Source: Bugula neritina (Eukaryota > Bryozoa > Gymnolaemata > Cheilostomatida > Bugulidae). From it: DNA of 64,000 nt. Below the pieces are notes generated by a model. That model searched no databases and had not been told where the DNA came from. It was given only the letters and a program-made list of their open reading frames with translations. Shown here piece after piece: positions 23,601-36,200 of this stretch. The position numbers were made by a program, and so were the translations under genes. How positions within the stretch are numbered: position 1 is the stretch's first letter; every line of letters starts with the position of its first letter. The stretch covers positions 14,931,222 to 14,995,221 of the forward strand of contig OZ037766.1 in assembly GCA_964035545.1 (NCBI GenBank). Reading direction: 5' to 3'.

Positions 23601-26600
23601 CCATTTGGGTTTGAAGGCCCGGAGATAATCTCTTGCAAAGGGTAAGTGGGGCAATACTTGGTTGTATGGGCTAGGTTTATGGCCCAGGTTTAGTTTGGCT
23701 AATGTTGAATATTACTAGTTGCTATTGCCTGTGGGTTAGAGCCGTGCTTTCAGAGTAGAAATTTGAATTACCATCTTTTACACTGACTGCTGTACAAGAC
23801 TGGATATTGATATAGATTTTGTGCTCTTCCATTTACCCTTTGGCTACGTGTATATTTAATATGCATATTTGTCTTGTTTATAGATACTACTGTTGGGTTT
23901 ATCTATTGGTGTAAAACAATTACTACCATTGCTACAAGTGATAATATCTTCATGAATACTAATGAGAGGATAACTCTGCAATATAATTCTCATGCCAGGC
24001 ACTGAATGTTTAAAAGGGCATAACAGGAGCATGTTGGATAAACAACTAAGAAGTTTACTATGATGCTGTTGAATAAATGAGCTTTTAAAGTATACAGCTG
24101 TAATAAAGAATGCATTTATGAAACGACAATGTTATAGGTGCTCCATTCATTGGAAAGAAGGAAAGAATGTAACTTTTATGAATATGAAAAAGAAGCAGAA
24201 GAATGCCAAGACTGGTAACATCAGGATAGTAACTAAGGAAGTGCAAGTCGACTCCTTCTTCAACTTCTTCTCTCCACCAGAAGGTGGGTCTGACGGCCAT
24301 ATTTTGTTTTTCCTTGTCACTCTGTAATTTATAGAATCTATGCTTTTCACTCGGGTGAATCACCTTTAACCTCTAGCATTAACGTAAAAGCCTAAAGAAT
24401 TTGTTCAACTGTAAGATGCATTTATATTCAAACTTGTTACTAAATTTCTGCATTAGAATTTATTAAAACACATGATTTTGTTGAACGTTTGGAATTGTAT
24501 AAATAGTAGGTTCATAATTCTTGATAAGAAATAGTAACTTGACAAATGAAGTAGCCAATCTTTTCAGATCTTTTAATACAAGAGCTTGTATTAAAGAACA
24601 TTTAACATACATAGGTCAGTATCTTGCGTAGATCAGTCCCTTGTGTGAGTTAGTCATTGTGTAAGTGTTGACCAATTTGAATTAAGAGATTTATGGCTGG
24701 AATTTCATAGAGAGGCGATTTTTTATTCAGCATAACCAATTAAATTCACAACATGTGTTGAACAATGAAAATGTGAAAATGGAATTGCCAACGTTTTGCA
24801 GCACCACAAAAGTGGAAATGGTTTGCTTTAGTCTCTTGAAATTTACTTGGGAAGATTTTTCTCAAAATTTCAGTTATTTTTTACTTGGTTGTAATATTAT
24901 CCCTCATGCGAGGGAACTCCCAATCATTTTTAAAGATTAAAATATTCCTAGAAGTTGTCTATTTCAAATGATTAAATGGGTTTTCGCTGGATGAAAAGTT
25001 AATAGTCTGAGTATAATTTATAGGCTGCTCATCAATTCTAAATCCTACTTTAGTTACTTCCATAGATGATTGATCGTAATCATTAGCTCAGCTGAAGCGA
25101 ATCCAATTGAATAACTAATTAAAAGAATAGTTTCCAAGTTGTTTTTAAGCTGAAAAGCTGAAGTATAATAAAGTTATATTATCCTGTTGCCAATTCTTCA
25201 TTCAACATTGAATTTTATTTACTATTGAGACATGGCTACCCTTGAAGGGATTCTCAGGTTGTGACATTGTGTGATGGAGTAAGCTAATAGCCTGCTCTCT
25301 CTTCTCTACATAGATTTGTCTGTCTGTACTGTATTACTTGTGTGTATACTGTAGTACATGTGTGTATACTGTAGTACATGTGTGAATACTGTAGTACGTG
25401 TGTGTATACTGTAGTACATGTGTCTGTACTGTAGTACATGTGTGTATACTGTATTACATGTGTGTATACTGTATTACATGTGTGTATACTGTAGTACATG
25501 TGTGTATACTGTAGTACATGTGCGTATACTGTAGTACATGTGCGTATACTGTAGTACATGTGCGTATACTGTAGTACATGTGCGTATACTGTAGTACATG
25601 TGCGTATACTGTAGCACATGTGTGCGTATACTGTAGCACATGTGTGTGTATACTGTAGTACATGTGTGTATACTGTGGTACATGTGTGTATACTGTGGTA
25701 CATGTGTGTATACTGTAGTACATGTGTGCATACTGTAGTACATGTGTGTATACTGTAGTACATGTGTGTATACTGTAGTACATGTGTGTATACTGTAGTA
25801 CATGTGTGCATACTGTAGTACATGTGTGCATACTGTAGTACATGTGTGTATACTGTAGTACTTGTGCGTATACTGTAGTACTTGTGCGTATACTGTAGTA
25901 CATGTGCGTATACTATAGTGCATGTGTCTGTCTGTGCTGTAGCTCATTTGATTGCTGCTGTAGTGCCCGAGGATCCCAGCGCAGAAATAGATGCAGATGT
26001 AGAAGCATTACTCCAAGCAGACTTCCAAATAGGACATTTCATTAGAGAAAGGATAGTGCCTCATGCAGTACTTTACTTTACTGGGGATATTGATACTGTG
26101 AGTAACACTTTGTGTTCATGTCGCTGGCTTATGAGTTTTAGTTTTTAATTTACATTCAAAAACTAGAACAAGTGTTAACTCATTATGATTTTATAAACTG
26201 GTTTATTATTTGGAGTTATCTTTCTTTAATATGCTTGTATTCCACTCATTGCAGATGAAATTGAACACCATCCAGGTGTTATTGTTATTTATGACTAGAG
26301 CTTTAGACTCATTAAAATAGTTCCAAATTCTCAACCTACTCCCATATATCAAATAATATTTATACTTGTAAATGGTTTTAGTGATAACATAGCTAAGCCT
26401 CCAGTTGTTCAATTTTATGTTTTGAAAAAAAGTCAATTTTCAAGTATGTGAATTCCTAGGGAATAATTAATGTGTCTATCTGTGTGTTGATTAACCCCTC
26501 TATGGTGATAACTGACTGCAGCTTACACCAGTACGCTTATACTCTAAAATGTGTCTATACTATATACTCTATAGTATGTCTATTCTTTATGGCATGTCTA

Positions 26601-27927
26601 TACTTTATAGTGTGTCTACACTCTATAGTATATCTATACTATATACTTTACAGTGTGTCTACACTCTATAGCATGTCTACAGTGTGTCTATAATCTTTAG
26701 TATGTCTATACTCTATAGTATGTCTATATGTTATAGTATGTCTATACTCTATAGTATGTCTATACTCTATAGCATGTCTATACTCTATAGTATGTCTATA
26801 CTCTATACTCTATAGTATGTCTATATTTTATAGTATGTCTATACTCTATAGCATGTCTATACTCTATAGTATGTCTATACATGTGCAGAGTAAGAATGTT
26901 GTATGCTACAGGAAGATGAGGAAGAAGGTGAAGGGGATGACGACATGGAGGAAGATTACGAAGATTATGATGAAGAATGTGACCCTGATTATGATCCAAC
27001 TAAAGATGTAGGTTATTTCCATCTAGCTCTATCTTGTGTGATGGGTCTGATATCACTTTGTATTCAGGTGTTTAAATTATAAAAATTCAGTCAAAAAGTA
27101 TGAAAAAAATTGTTGCGTGTATGGTGATAATTTCTTACTCCATGGAGAATAGTTTTGCTAGTTTTGTACTACTGCCTTTGCCATATAATCTACAAGTTCC
27201 CCAAAGTAGTGATCATGGTGCAAGTTTGCAATATTTGTCATCTTTGCTGTTTCAATGCTTTTAGAAAGTTATTGAAAACTATTTTAAGCAGGGAACGCAA
27301 CTCCTACTATCTTTAGTATAGTCCAGGCCAAATTTTAATCATGTTTAAATTTGTACTTTCTTTAAAAATATGCGCATATAATGTATAAATAGTGTTTTTC
27401 AATAATGATTGAGAAGTCATTAGAAACTTTTCTACTTGATTTAGTGCTGATTGTATTTGCCCTGTCCTTCTGCTGAAGTAGGTTAGACTTGTGTTCCTGA
27501 GCTGTCAATAGTAATTATTTCAAGTTGATGGCTGGTCTATAGAGCCATGTTTTATGATTTCTAATCACATATCAATTAACAACTCTGTCCAAGCCTCTCC
27601 ATCAGTGAATACACACATGGTCTCTTAGACTGGTGTCTGAGTGCTAAGCTATTAAATGTGTTTACAGACTAGCATTATTTGTTCTATATTTGGCTCATGA
27701 TATCCTTCTATTTCCTCTATTTGAATGTTACAATATTACTTTCTTGTGCAGTGAATTATTTATGCTGAACAGTCTATTTTTATTTTATGCATATTGATGA
27801 ATAATTGTCCTGATTTTTTGCTGGACTCTGATAATTTGGCTGGCAATCTTCTATTACAATATTCTCATCGTATCCTTCTATAACTCTCTTGTAGGTTCAG
27901 GGTGGAAAGGACTGTAAGAGCCAATGA
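17676..27927 (+). CDS. NAP1L: Nucleosome assembly protein 1-like histone chaperone, complete, 11 coding exons
   Basis: This chaperone binds H2A-H2B (and H1), shuttles histones and promotes nucleosome assembly and exchange. Coding exons: 17676-17707, 19374-19432, 21387-21495, 21837-21978, 22173-22326, 22460-22587, 23502-23641, 24138-24283, 25964-26097, 26912-27007, 27895-27927. Every junction is GT-AG and phases agree, giving 390 aa (human NAP1L1 is 391). The NAP domain spans about residues 60-345. Landmarks are a long dimerisation helix (about 70-112, LKKLQFECTKIEAEF), an acidic loop (135-147), FWATTFKNVELL (171-182), a basic motif KKKQK (272-276, the position of the family nuclear signal), VDSFFNFFSPP (292-302), an acidic tail (349-377) and a C-terminal CKSQ (387-390) resembling a farnesylation box. 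AATAAA at 28265-28270 follows. NAP1L1 versus NAP1L4 orthology cannot be decided, and invertebrates usually have one such gene. Confidence 0.97.
18416..19345 (+). CDS. Ser/Arg-rich 309-aa ORF inside NAP1L intron 1 (nested gene or alternative 5' exon)
   Basis: A 309-codon frame starts at the first ATG. The frame is open 25 codons further upstream, but without an ATG. It lies wholly between NAP1L coding exons 1 and 2, same strand, ending 28 bases before exon 2. The product is not recognised. The middle (about 80-245) is low-complexity Ser/Arg/Pro/Gln with SP and RxxS motifs (SRPASPNRKSKS, SLSRRSLSPL). The C-terminal part (about 255-305) looks folded: HINRLWEFIIGAVNAAQ, then QWWRKLFQTLKLMHG. An ORF this long is unlikely by chance here. 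Possible donors near its end (after CATG at 19315, or before GTGTGT at 19320) would end in phase 1 and could join in frame to NAP1L exon 3 (21387), skipping exon 2. The alternative is an independent intronic gene ending at 19345. Confidence 0.55.
   Translation: MQSYQTQSNTANEQHPKLSQETNLWNRIKNQFSKTADRGRQHNTGGRQKQTPVIYIEPHIEDSKMQRSRRHQPYEEMDSTHLSPHHRASQPRLSKPNQSKSDQMLSRLLKDQLQLAYSDHQNNVRCAQSHEALMQLRHSQPRLELTPSSSRPASPNRKSKSQNASPSLSRRSLSPLNHRLLDEGSSGSENSFASNYSAPVYYQVGRSRSCNTSRTHSPDHRIPQSNGSSRKAARIMRQSSVVSGHQVARDSSQLVKQAHINRLWEFIIGAVNAAQLEDFSDSDPKQWWRKLFQTLKLMHGKGVYLPCHV
20781..20815. repeat. Short tandem repeat (TCTCATGA)n
   Basis: There are four tandem copies of an 8-bp unit containing the palindrome TCATGA, within NAP1L intron 2. 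It is small and of no evident function. Confidence 0.85.
25321..25937. repeat. 20-bp minisatellite in NAP1L intron 8, about 31 units
   Basis: This is a tandem array of TGTGTATACTGTAGTACATG, regular enough that three units fill each 60 bases over long stretches. Variants are TGCG for TGTG and ATTAC for AGTAC. The unit contains the palindromes TACTGTAGTA and GTACATGTGTGTAT (partial). Because 20 is not a multiple of 3, all three minus-strand frames stay open and repeat the same 20-residue pattern. These frames are not genes. The array ends about 26 bp before NAP1L exon 9. Confidence 0.95.
26548..26882. repeat. 18-bp minisatellite in NAP1L intron 9
   Basis: Tandem, partly degenerate copies of ATGTCTATACTCTATAGT occur here, with TATAGTATG/TATAGCATG variants. 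The array ends 29 bp before the exon 10 start at 26912. Short reading frames on both strands are repeat translations. Confidence 0.9.
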
Positions 27928-28264
27928 AAAGTTGAACTTTCTACTAGCCGCTGTTTGTCAGCAAGGCATTTAGGTCATTTATGTTTGTAAAACGTCTGTC
28001 AAAGCATCAAGCTGCTACCTAGTGACCAGTGATGTACTATCTCAGACTATGTACTGAAAATATGATGTGTTGCCTACACACAATGCTGGTTGCTGGTGCC
28101 AAAACCTAGTTTTTTCAAGTAGTGCTGCTTTCCTTTTTCTCTTATGCAATTGTAACATGGCAGTGCTACCAGCTTGCTCTGGTTGTAGGTATTCAATCCA
28201 GTTGCTAGGAATTCTAGGCACACCTCTTATTTTCGTATTTGGTATGCATTATATGTTAATCATT

Positions 28265-28270
28265 AATAAA
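28265..28270 (+). terminator. NAP1L polyadenylation signal
   Basis: AATAAA lies 338 bases after the NAP1L stop codon, followed by T-rich sequence (ttaattttgtctc). It is the first canonical signal downstream of the stop, so it is the likely 3' end of the transcript. Confidence 0.7.
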
Positions 28271-28299
28271 CTGTTTGAAATGAATTAATTTTGTCTCAT

Positions 28300-29880
28300 C
28301 AAGATATTCTGGGAAGTGATGTAATTTGTGGTGCATTAGTTGCTTCAAAACACTTGTCTATTTTGACTTTACAATTTTGTTTTTGTTGAAAAGCAATGTA
28401 CACAACATGCTAATTACTCTTATCAGTTATGCCAGATTTTTAGTACTTCTAAATTAATCTCAGAAATAATTAACTCTCAGGCTGTAGTTTTGATTGTAAC
28501 ATCACCCCATCTATATATACACCAAATATAATAAACATCTAAATTCTAAGACATATAATAAACTGGTCTTCAGCTGTGCCTGCGATTGTAATCAGTTTGA
28601 ACTTTGTCACAATAGTATTTGCTGGGTATTGTAAAATTTCACCAATTCTGTAAAAAGTGTGACCTAGAAGATATTACATCAATAGACACTTCAGATGAGA
28701 TGTCAAATCAAACCTGGAATCCAGGGAATAAAGATTGCAAGATGACACAATACTCATGTGCAGGGTTGGCCAGATAAGGGTGCATAGTTTACATGGTATA
28801 AAATACTTGAATATCCATTAAGCTACATACTACAAGTAGCAATATGACATTTCCAATGGTGATATCTATACAAATGAATAAATGAGTACTAAGCCTACAC
28901 ATTCTCCAAAGAAAAGGAAGTACTGAGCTTACAACACTATAGTCAGGTAGAGCCTGTGGTTTGGTACAGAGTTTACTGTGCTAGTCCAGTGCATGTAAAT
29001 ATATAACAATATAAGCAGTGCAAGTACGCCTCCCCCTCTTGATAGTATCACATCTTTACAAAGTTTTGGTGGAATATTGTGGACCGGGCTGAGTATAACT
29101 ATAAGGTAAGCCATGAGAGATGTTATTAGTATTACATTATATTAATCCTAGTATACAAAGGTGCTGCTACTTTGTGTTATGTGATACAGTATTATGTTAA
29201 GTGTATTGTGGTTATAATTACAATAATATTCAAGCAGAATGATGTGATAAATTTGACCTGCTGTAAGTGTTTTTCTCATATTGATGAATGAAACGCTACA
29301 CTTGTGTTTATTGCCATCTAATCTAATAGAGGAAACAGTTATGCTTTACTCTACCTAAGTTATATTTATAATATAGTCTAGCATTATGGTGTATATTGGC
29401 TCTACATTAGTGTTAGGTACTTCACTGCATTTGCTACCAAAATTATTGTATTATATGTACTTGAATCTAGTTACCAGGCCACAGGTCTTGGGCATTCAAG
29501 GTGCCTTGTATTGTATTACACACAATTGACGAAATGTGACCATATTTTTATTGTTTATTTACCTCCCAGTGGTTAGTAGAACTTGTAGGCCACTTGGCTA
29601 GCCATTGGTTACTGTAATGATCAGTTTATACGCTGTGCACTTGAATAATTAAAGTACCTAATTACCATTTTAATCTAGTGATTAGCGAGTGAAGAAATTG
29701 CACTATTTTAGTACCAGCTCCCGTTGCTTGTGGTAAGTTTCGGAGTCTAAATGAAATATGAAGTGTTTAGTAATTAGCTAGTTTTAGATGACCAGATAAA
29801 CACATTTATTTTTGTAATTGATTGCACGTGTACAGTCAAAAACATAATTATTGTTTCTCTATCATGTGTGCTAACAGGCG
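28300..29880. other. Intergenic DNA between NAP1L and the AMPK gamma gene
   Basis: No coding exon or clear repeat was recognised. The most upstream first exon of the AMPK gamma gene begins somewhere near the right end, so this stretch should include its promoter. No motif could be assigned. Confidence 0.35.
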
Positions 29881-30022
29881 TATTTCACAATCTCAATCCG
29901 TATTTCACAGTTGAATATAAACTACTATTATACGGCTGCAGGCAACTGACTGGAAGATTTCACTTTATTCTGAGTGCTGGGCGTTACTTGCTGCATTCTC
30001 ACTGTTACTAACTGACTTGGCA

Positions 30023-30286
30023 ATGATGGTTGTTCATCCACCTAAGAGCCCGAAACTACCAACTGTACGAAGTAAGTCCGACTCCAGTCCTCGAGCTGAA
30101 GATCACTCTTCAACAAGCGGAGGTAATGTTCACGGTGGAGGTAGAGCTCGTTGCTCTGTTCCAACAATAGTCCTAACGCCACCAGCAGAGGCTGAAGCAC
30201 AGAAACAACGCTCCGCATTGAATTCCAAAGGTCTGATTGACAAGGTGGGCAAGTCAAAGGATGCCAAACATTATTCATCTAACCAG
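30023..30286 (+). CDS. PRKAG: AMPK gamma first coding exon 1a (88 codons)
   Basis: The ATG at 30023 is the first in frame. The exon ends AACCAG|GTATGT in phase 0. The peptide has [10 protein letters not shown] at about 16-25 and is Ser/Pro/Ala-rich, resembling the extension exon at 54555 ([10 protein letters not shown]). That supports membership of this gene although its acceptor exon lies 24 kb away. It could alternatively belong to a separate short gene. Confidence 0.7.
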
Positions 30287-33200
30287 GTATGTAACGCTGA
30301 CATACACATTGGCTTAGTAATATTTCTGTTGCTAGAAGATTCTAGACTCTAGAGCATTATTGTCAGTAGCCATAGTCTCTGTGATGGAGCAGCAGTCTGG
30401 ACTCCCTAGTTTCATTTTAATATATGCCAACTCATATGATGAGCTTTAAATATACAAGCTTTATTCACATAATTTAAACAAAAGAGAAGTTTTGCCCATT
30501 TAAAAGTCATACACCTAATACACTAAAGACAAGATTTATAAATTTCAAACATGAGGTTGAAAATGTTGCACATTGAACATAGAAGGTTGAGATTAGAGGT
30601 CACACCTCAGTTTATCTATGACTCTATGCTATCAGGTAGGATGTGGTGATACTTTGTTTCCCTTGGCATAATGTAAACAATAACTTCACTCATCACAGTT
30701 CACAGAATAGAATAACTGTAATGTTGAACGTATGTAAGTTAAGTATTGAAAGCAAAATTTGAGTTGATGAGAAGTTTTTGAGCAGTTGAACTCATGCAGA
30801 TTATGAATGTGTCTACCTGTTAGAGTAGTAATATTACACTTAGAATGTAAGTGATCCTATGACTTTATTGCTGCTGATATGATATCACATGCAGGAGCAT
30901 GAACACATGGACATACACTAGGCAGCTTTTATAGTATACTCTTATGTATAACATGATCTATATGTGGATCTAGAGCAGTCGTTTTTAGAGTTTCCACCCC
31001 TGTGAGAACCCCTGATGATGAGGGCTTGTTTCTACTGTGGAATTATGTCATCAATATATTTTATACTTTTTATTATACATTAGCGGAGACCATGGTGTAC
31101 ATACAATATCTATAGCTTTCAAAGAACTTGCTCAATGAGTATTGTTTAATTGTTTTAAACTTCCTTATGCAATTTTAGTTAATGTTAAGCCCTGTGGCTT
31201 AGATTTTAGAAGGTACTTATGTTGTAAGTAGAAGAAATTATAATCCTTGATAAATATTCATAGTCTAGAGAAAATATTTTATAGTTTATATATAGTTATA
31301 GTAGTTCTAATCCCAAAGAGCTGCATCTAAAATAATTTTTCAAAAATTCTTGATATTTGACCTCCTAGTCTTCAACAGCTATCTTTATTGAAAGATATAG
31401 AGACGCATGACTTTTGTTCAGTCAAAAAGCACAAAAATGTTTTAATATCCAAAGCCGGTTAAAACATATTTTTTCTCAATTGATATAAGAAATTACCAAG
31501 AAGCTAGCTACCATATACATATGCTACATTTGACAATGTTTTCTATGTGGATGATAATTAGTTAAGGTTAAGGCCATGTTAAATGATTAGTTATTTATAT
31601 TATTACCACTCCAAGAAATAAGATGTATACTTGTGTTAATATCTAGAGCTTGATTGTATTCATAATATGAATTAGAGTTTAGACTTTAGACTATTGAATA
31701 TGCTATAAAGTATCATTTTTTAACTACTCAACATGCCTATTATATAACATTTTGATAAGGGACAGGGTAGCCCCTAGTCTGTGCTCATAATTATGCAGTT
31801 TTAGGAAGTCTACTATATTTTTCAAGCTAAGCTGATTAGAATCACATAACTATTAGGATTTTAAATTAACCTCCAGCACGGTTATACTGGCTCAAGTACA
31901 TAATATTATAGCATAAGACAACTTTGCCTGCTTATACATGGCATTGAGTAAAGAGGTGCATATTTGATATCAAGTTTCTATTGTTTTTTTTAAATGAGTT
32001 CAACTGGGGGCTTTGCAATCTGTGTTGTGTTTCATTCGACAAATTATTTTATCTGAATCAGTGAGTGTGCCCTATGACATTGCAATGCAATGACAAATTA
32101 GCTAATACAACTCTCATACAGTCTCTACCCCAAGGTAGTGAGATGGAAAACAGTAGTGACATAAGACAGCTATTCGCCAATTGAGTTTATTAACACTGTG
32201 TTTGTTTTGTGCAAATACATAAATCCAATTTTGATATTTTGATCTTGAATAGGTTTAATTCTCTGCTAATTAAGTAACAATTCTAGCTCATTACCCACCA
32301 TAAACCTAGGTAGCAGTGCTATGAGCTTTTGCTTGGAATATAAAGAAGTAAGATCTTGTTAAAAGGCCTGCTTAAATTAAAATTTTAATTTGATGTGTTC
32401 ATTGAATGTTCCTAAAGTCCGCCATTAGCATTCATTAGCAATTCTGTTGGATAGAAACCATCATCAGAACATCATATAATGCATATAAGGAAATGATAGC
32501 TGGAGCCAAACTCTCAGACAGACAGACAGACAGTTTTCACACCCCTTGCTTAATGTATTCTGGGGTTTGACTTGTCAAATTATGTATGATCATAACTCAT
32601 TTGCTCCATGCTTCATGCACAAATGCTATACTTCAATGCTTCCTGTATCTCAATTGCCATATGGTGGAGTAGTAAAGTACTGTAACGTTGGTAGGGATAG
32701 TGTTTTACGTCATTGATGTAAAAGTTTCTGCCTCACCAGGGGTCAATAGCCTTCAACACTACAATCGACATTGCAGAAGTTGGGGCTCTTGTAGACACAT
32801 TCAATACATCTCAATGGAATTGGAAGACAGTAACTGACTGAATAATATGCTAAAGCAGATTTGTGGCAATCTTGAATAAAATTTAATTCATTAGGAATAG
32901 CTGAGTTTGATATGCAATTCTGAAAAGGGTGCTACACGTGAAAGGTTTGATGAGCACAGGGGAATTTTTGTTTTATTTATATTTCATTGTCATCATATTT
33001 TAACAATGACAAAACTTGCAGCATGTCATCACCCAAAGCGCGGATTTCTACTAGCATTTTACACCAATATTAACAAGTGGAGACATGTTTTTGTTTGATT
33101 AAAATCTCTCCTGATTCAAGGTTTTTAAAACTTTATCTTTATTCTCTTTGAGAATGAGTATTTAAAGTTTTGAAATACAAGGAATCCCTAGCAACCCCCC

Positions 33201-36200
33201 CCCCCCCCAATCATTTGTCTTTCTTTGCATACCTTTTTTGGTATAAGCACATTACCACATGCATAAAATGCAACACCAGTAAAGTTAAAGCTTAAACCTT
33301 CATTTTTCATCAAGATTATCATTATTACCCGCTGCATAATATGTGAATCATTTCCAATGCAAACATTAAAATTTTGACTATGTATGAAATGAATCATCTG
33401 AACTGAACAGTACTAAAACTTCGAATAATTTATTAAATTCCAAAGCTAAGTTTCATTATCATATTACATTATCAGTTTTGCATATATCATAATGTTATGG
33501 TTAATTAAACTGATCTTTTTTTAGCTTCAAACTAGCTCTTTGAAATAAAGATCCAGCACATGCCTACTAACTCTGATATGAATACGTTCAAGTTACCACA
33601 TTTATCCGTTTTGCTTGAGAAAATTTTATGATGTTTACCATCTGAAAAGATTTGATATTGGTTATACAAACAACTTAGGCGCACATAAAATAGTTATACA
33701 AGATGCACTATACCAATGCTTCTACAGCACTTACCTATACCAGCATTTACGGTTTTGTCAAAAATTATGTATACCTACATCAATGTTTTATTGCAAGTTG
33801 AAAGCTGTATTTGGACTTGTAACTTGTAGCTAACCAAGTATCTGCAGTGTAACTGATATACATAGATGTACTGTTATAGCTAGGTATAGTGTATACTGAC
33901 AATTGTTTATGGGATGAACATGTACTGTGTGGAAGGGGTATTGTTGATTATCACTGTAGATATTCTGCGACAATAATATGTGAATAATTAGTTGATTGAG
34001 TTAAAATCAACTCATTTATTAAACAAATGTTTTACTAACCAATACTAGTATGTGGATAAGTACCCAACTGTATGTAATTTGATCTAAAAACCATGCAGGG
34101 TGTACAACTTTTTATTAGTGCTAAAAATGGATACTAAAGATGGCATCTCAACTGTTGCTATTTTTGTATCAGTATTTGCTGTCCTTTTTTCCTGTATTTG
34201 GTACTATAAACATACCTTAGTAAGCGTGCTCACTCAACATTCAACACTGGAATAAGTTTTTCGTCCTTCGAAGCAATGTGGAAATGCCAATAATTTGACC
34301 ATCTTGCCAGAATAACCATATCTTCAGACCGTAAGATTCAAACCTGATACCAATACAAATATGGAAGTAATAATACAGAAGTGAAACTAAATATTGGCTC
34401 AGCAGTGAAAATGAAAACAGTTATAAGTCTTTGGGTTTTTTAATGCCAATATCACGATTGGTCATATTTTGTTTATTTTCAAGAAAATTTGACAAAAGAA
34501 AGATATATTTAAATAGTATAAGGTATTGATGTCACTGTTTCATTGGTTTTCTTGTGTCAATATCTTAGTTTTTAAATACGGATTGAAAAAAGAAGTAACT
34601 ACGCATAAGGAAATCCGAAAGCGCCCTAAATTATTCCAAAGTAGCCAAGTTCTGATTGACAAGTAATTTACTATATACATTAGTTATGCAGGTAGATATA
34701 TTATAGGTATACATTATTGTACTACTTGTAGACTCCACATTGCTATCAGTTGAACATACTTTTTTACATTTTAACAGAGCCATACTATATGTAAATGGTA
34801 ATATTGATAAGGATTTAACCACAATTACAGAGCATAGCACAGAGCATAGCGGCAATGATTAAGCCAATGATTGATGAGTTTTTAAGACACTATAGTTTAT
34901 TACATATATGATACATGTAAATTACTTGAACATGGTAATAAAGGAAGTCTAGGCTACGGCTGTTTGAGCAGATAAGATATTGACTTTTCTTTGGTTAAAA
35001 AGTATAAAGTCCCATCTGTTTTCTCTGCAACTATTGTGACTCCATCTAAATTGATTTCTAATAGGATGGCATGAAATTGAATTTACTTTTCTCTATTAAG
35101 CTATTAACTACACATAATTAGCATTTTGTGTATAACTTATGATTCATGTAGTTCTAATAAGATATGCTTGAATGCCTCACCAAAAATTTTTCCATATATT
35201 TTCAATTATAACTTTGACATGGCTTTAGTATTTTTGTTTATTTCATCTGCATATTATTAAATACATTCCATTATCTATAATTACAATTTATCCTTAGGTT
35301 TGACTGGTGCCTTGCAATTAGTAATAAATTTAAATTATAGTAGCCCACAATAAACCACACATGCCAACCTGACATTGTAAAAGGCTAGAATTAAGAGTTA
35401 TTTTCTTCTTTTATTAATGGTATAGCAACTCCACTATTTGCTGTTTGAAAGCTTTATTTAACATTTTTCAACTTGCAGTTGCAGCTTTACATTGTTTTGT
35501 TATAATATTATATTACTATATTAATACAGACAATTGATATACTTTGATCTTTTTATAAGATGAGTATGTTTTTGATAAGGAGTGGACCTATTGTTACCAC
35601 TGAAATTATCTATTCATAATGCTTCAATTTTATTGAGAGCCATATTTTCATATGCATAGAGCATACTATTAATTTCCTTTATTTCGAAAATTCTAAAAGA
35701 ATGCATTCATAAATCAAGACTTCAAAACTTTTTAAATTTCATTACGTAAATTCTTTTAGTAAGCTATTTATTTCCTGTCAAACCACTCGCTTGTACTATA
35801 GTCTATAAGGACTTCTTTTTATTCGTATCATAATAAATAATGATGGCACGCAACAATTCTAGGAGTTGTCTTCTACTTAGTTGACTGCTCTTGGACATAT
35901 TATCATAGCAATATGCATTATTCCCCCAAAAGCCTTCGGTTTCAGGTTCAAGTTATTCATATACAGAATTATTGGTACTAAACTCTAAGCTAAACGGGAG
36001 GTGCACCCAATAACCATGATATTAAAAATGTTGACTTGGAAATTATTAACAATACAATAATAAAATACTAACTATACAATAACAATTAAAGTTAACAGGT
36101 GATAAAGTTCCGTGATGCTGCAGTTGTAAACAAACCCACTGGAACATCTGCTGTTTCTCACATTAAAAGTGTTTACTCAATGTGGAGTTTAAATTGTTGT

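Noticed and set aside
25284-25947. Long minus-strand ORFs of repeating Tyr/Thr/His/Val peptides
   Set aside because: They are translations of the 20-bp minisatellite. All three frames stay open because the unit length is not a multiple of three, and the array is intronic in NAP1L.
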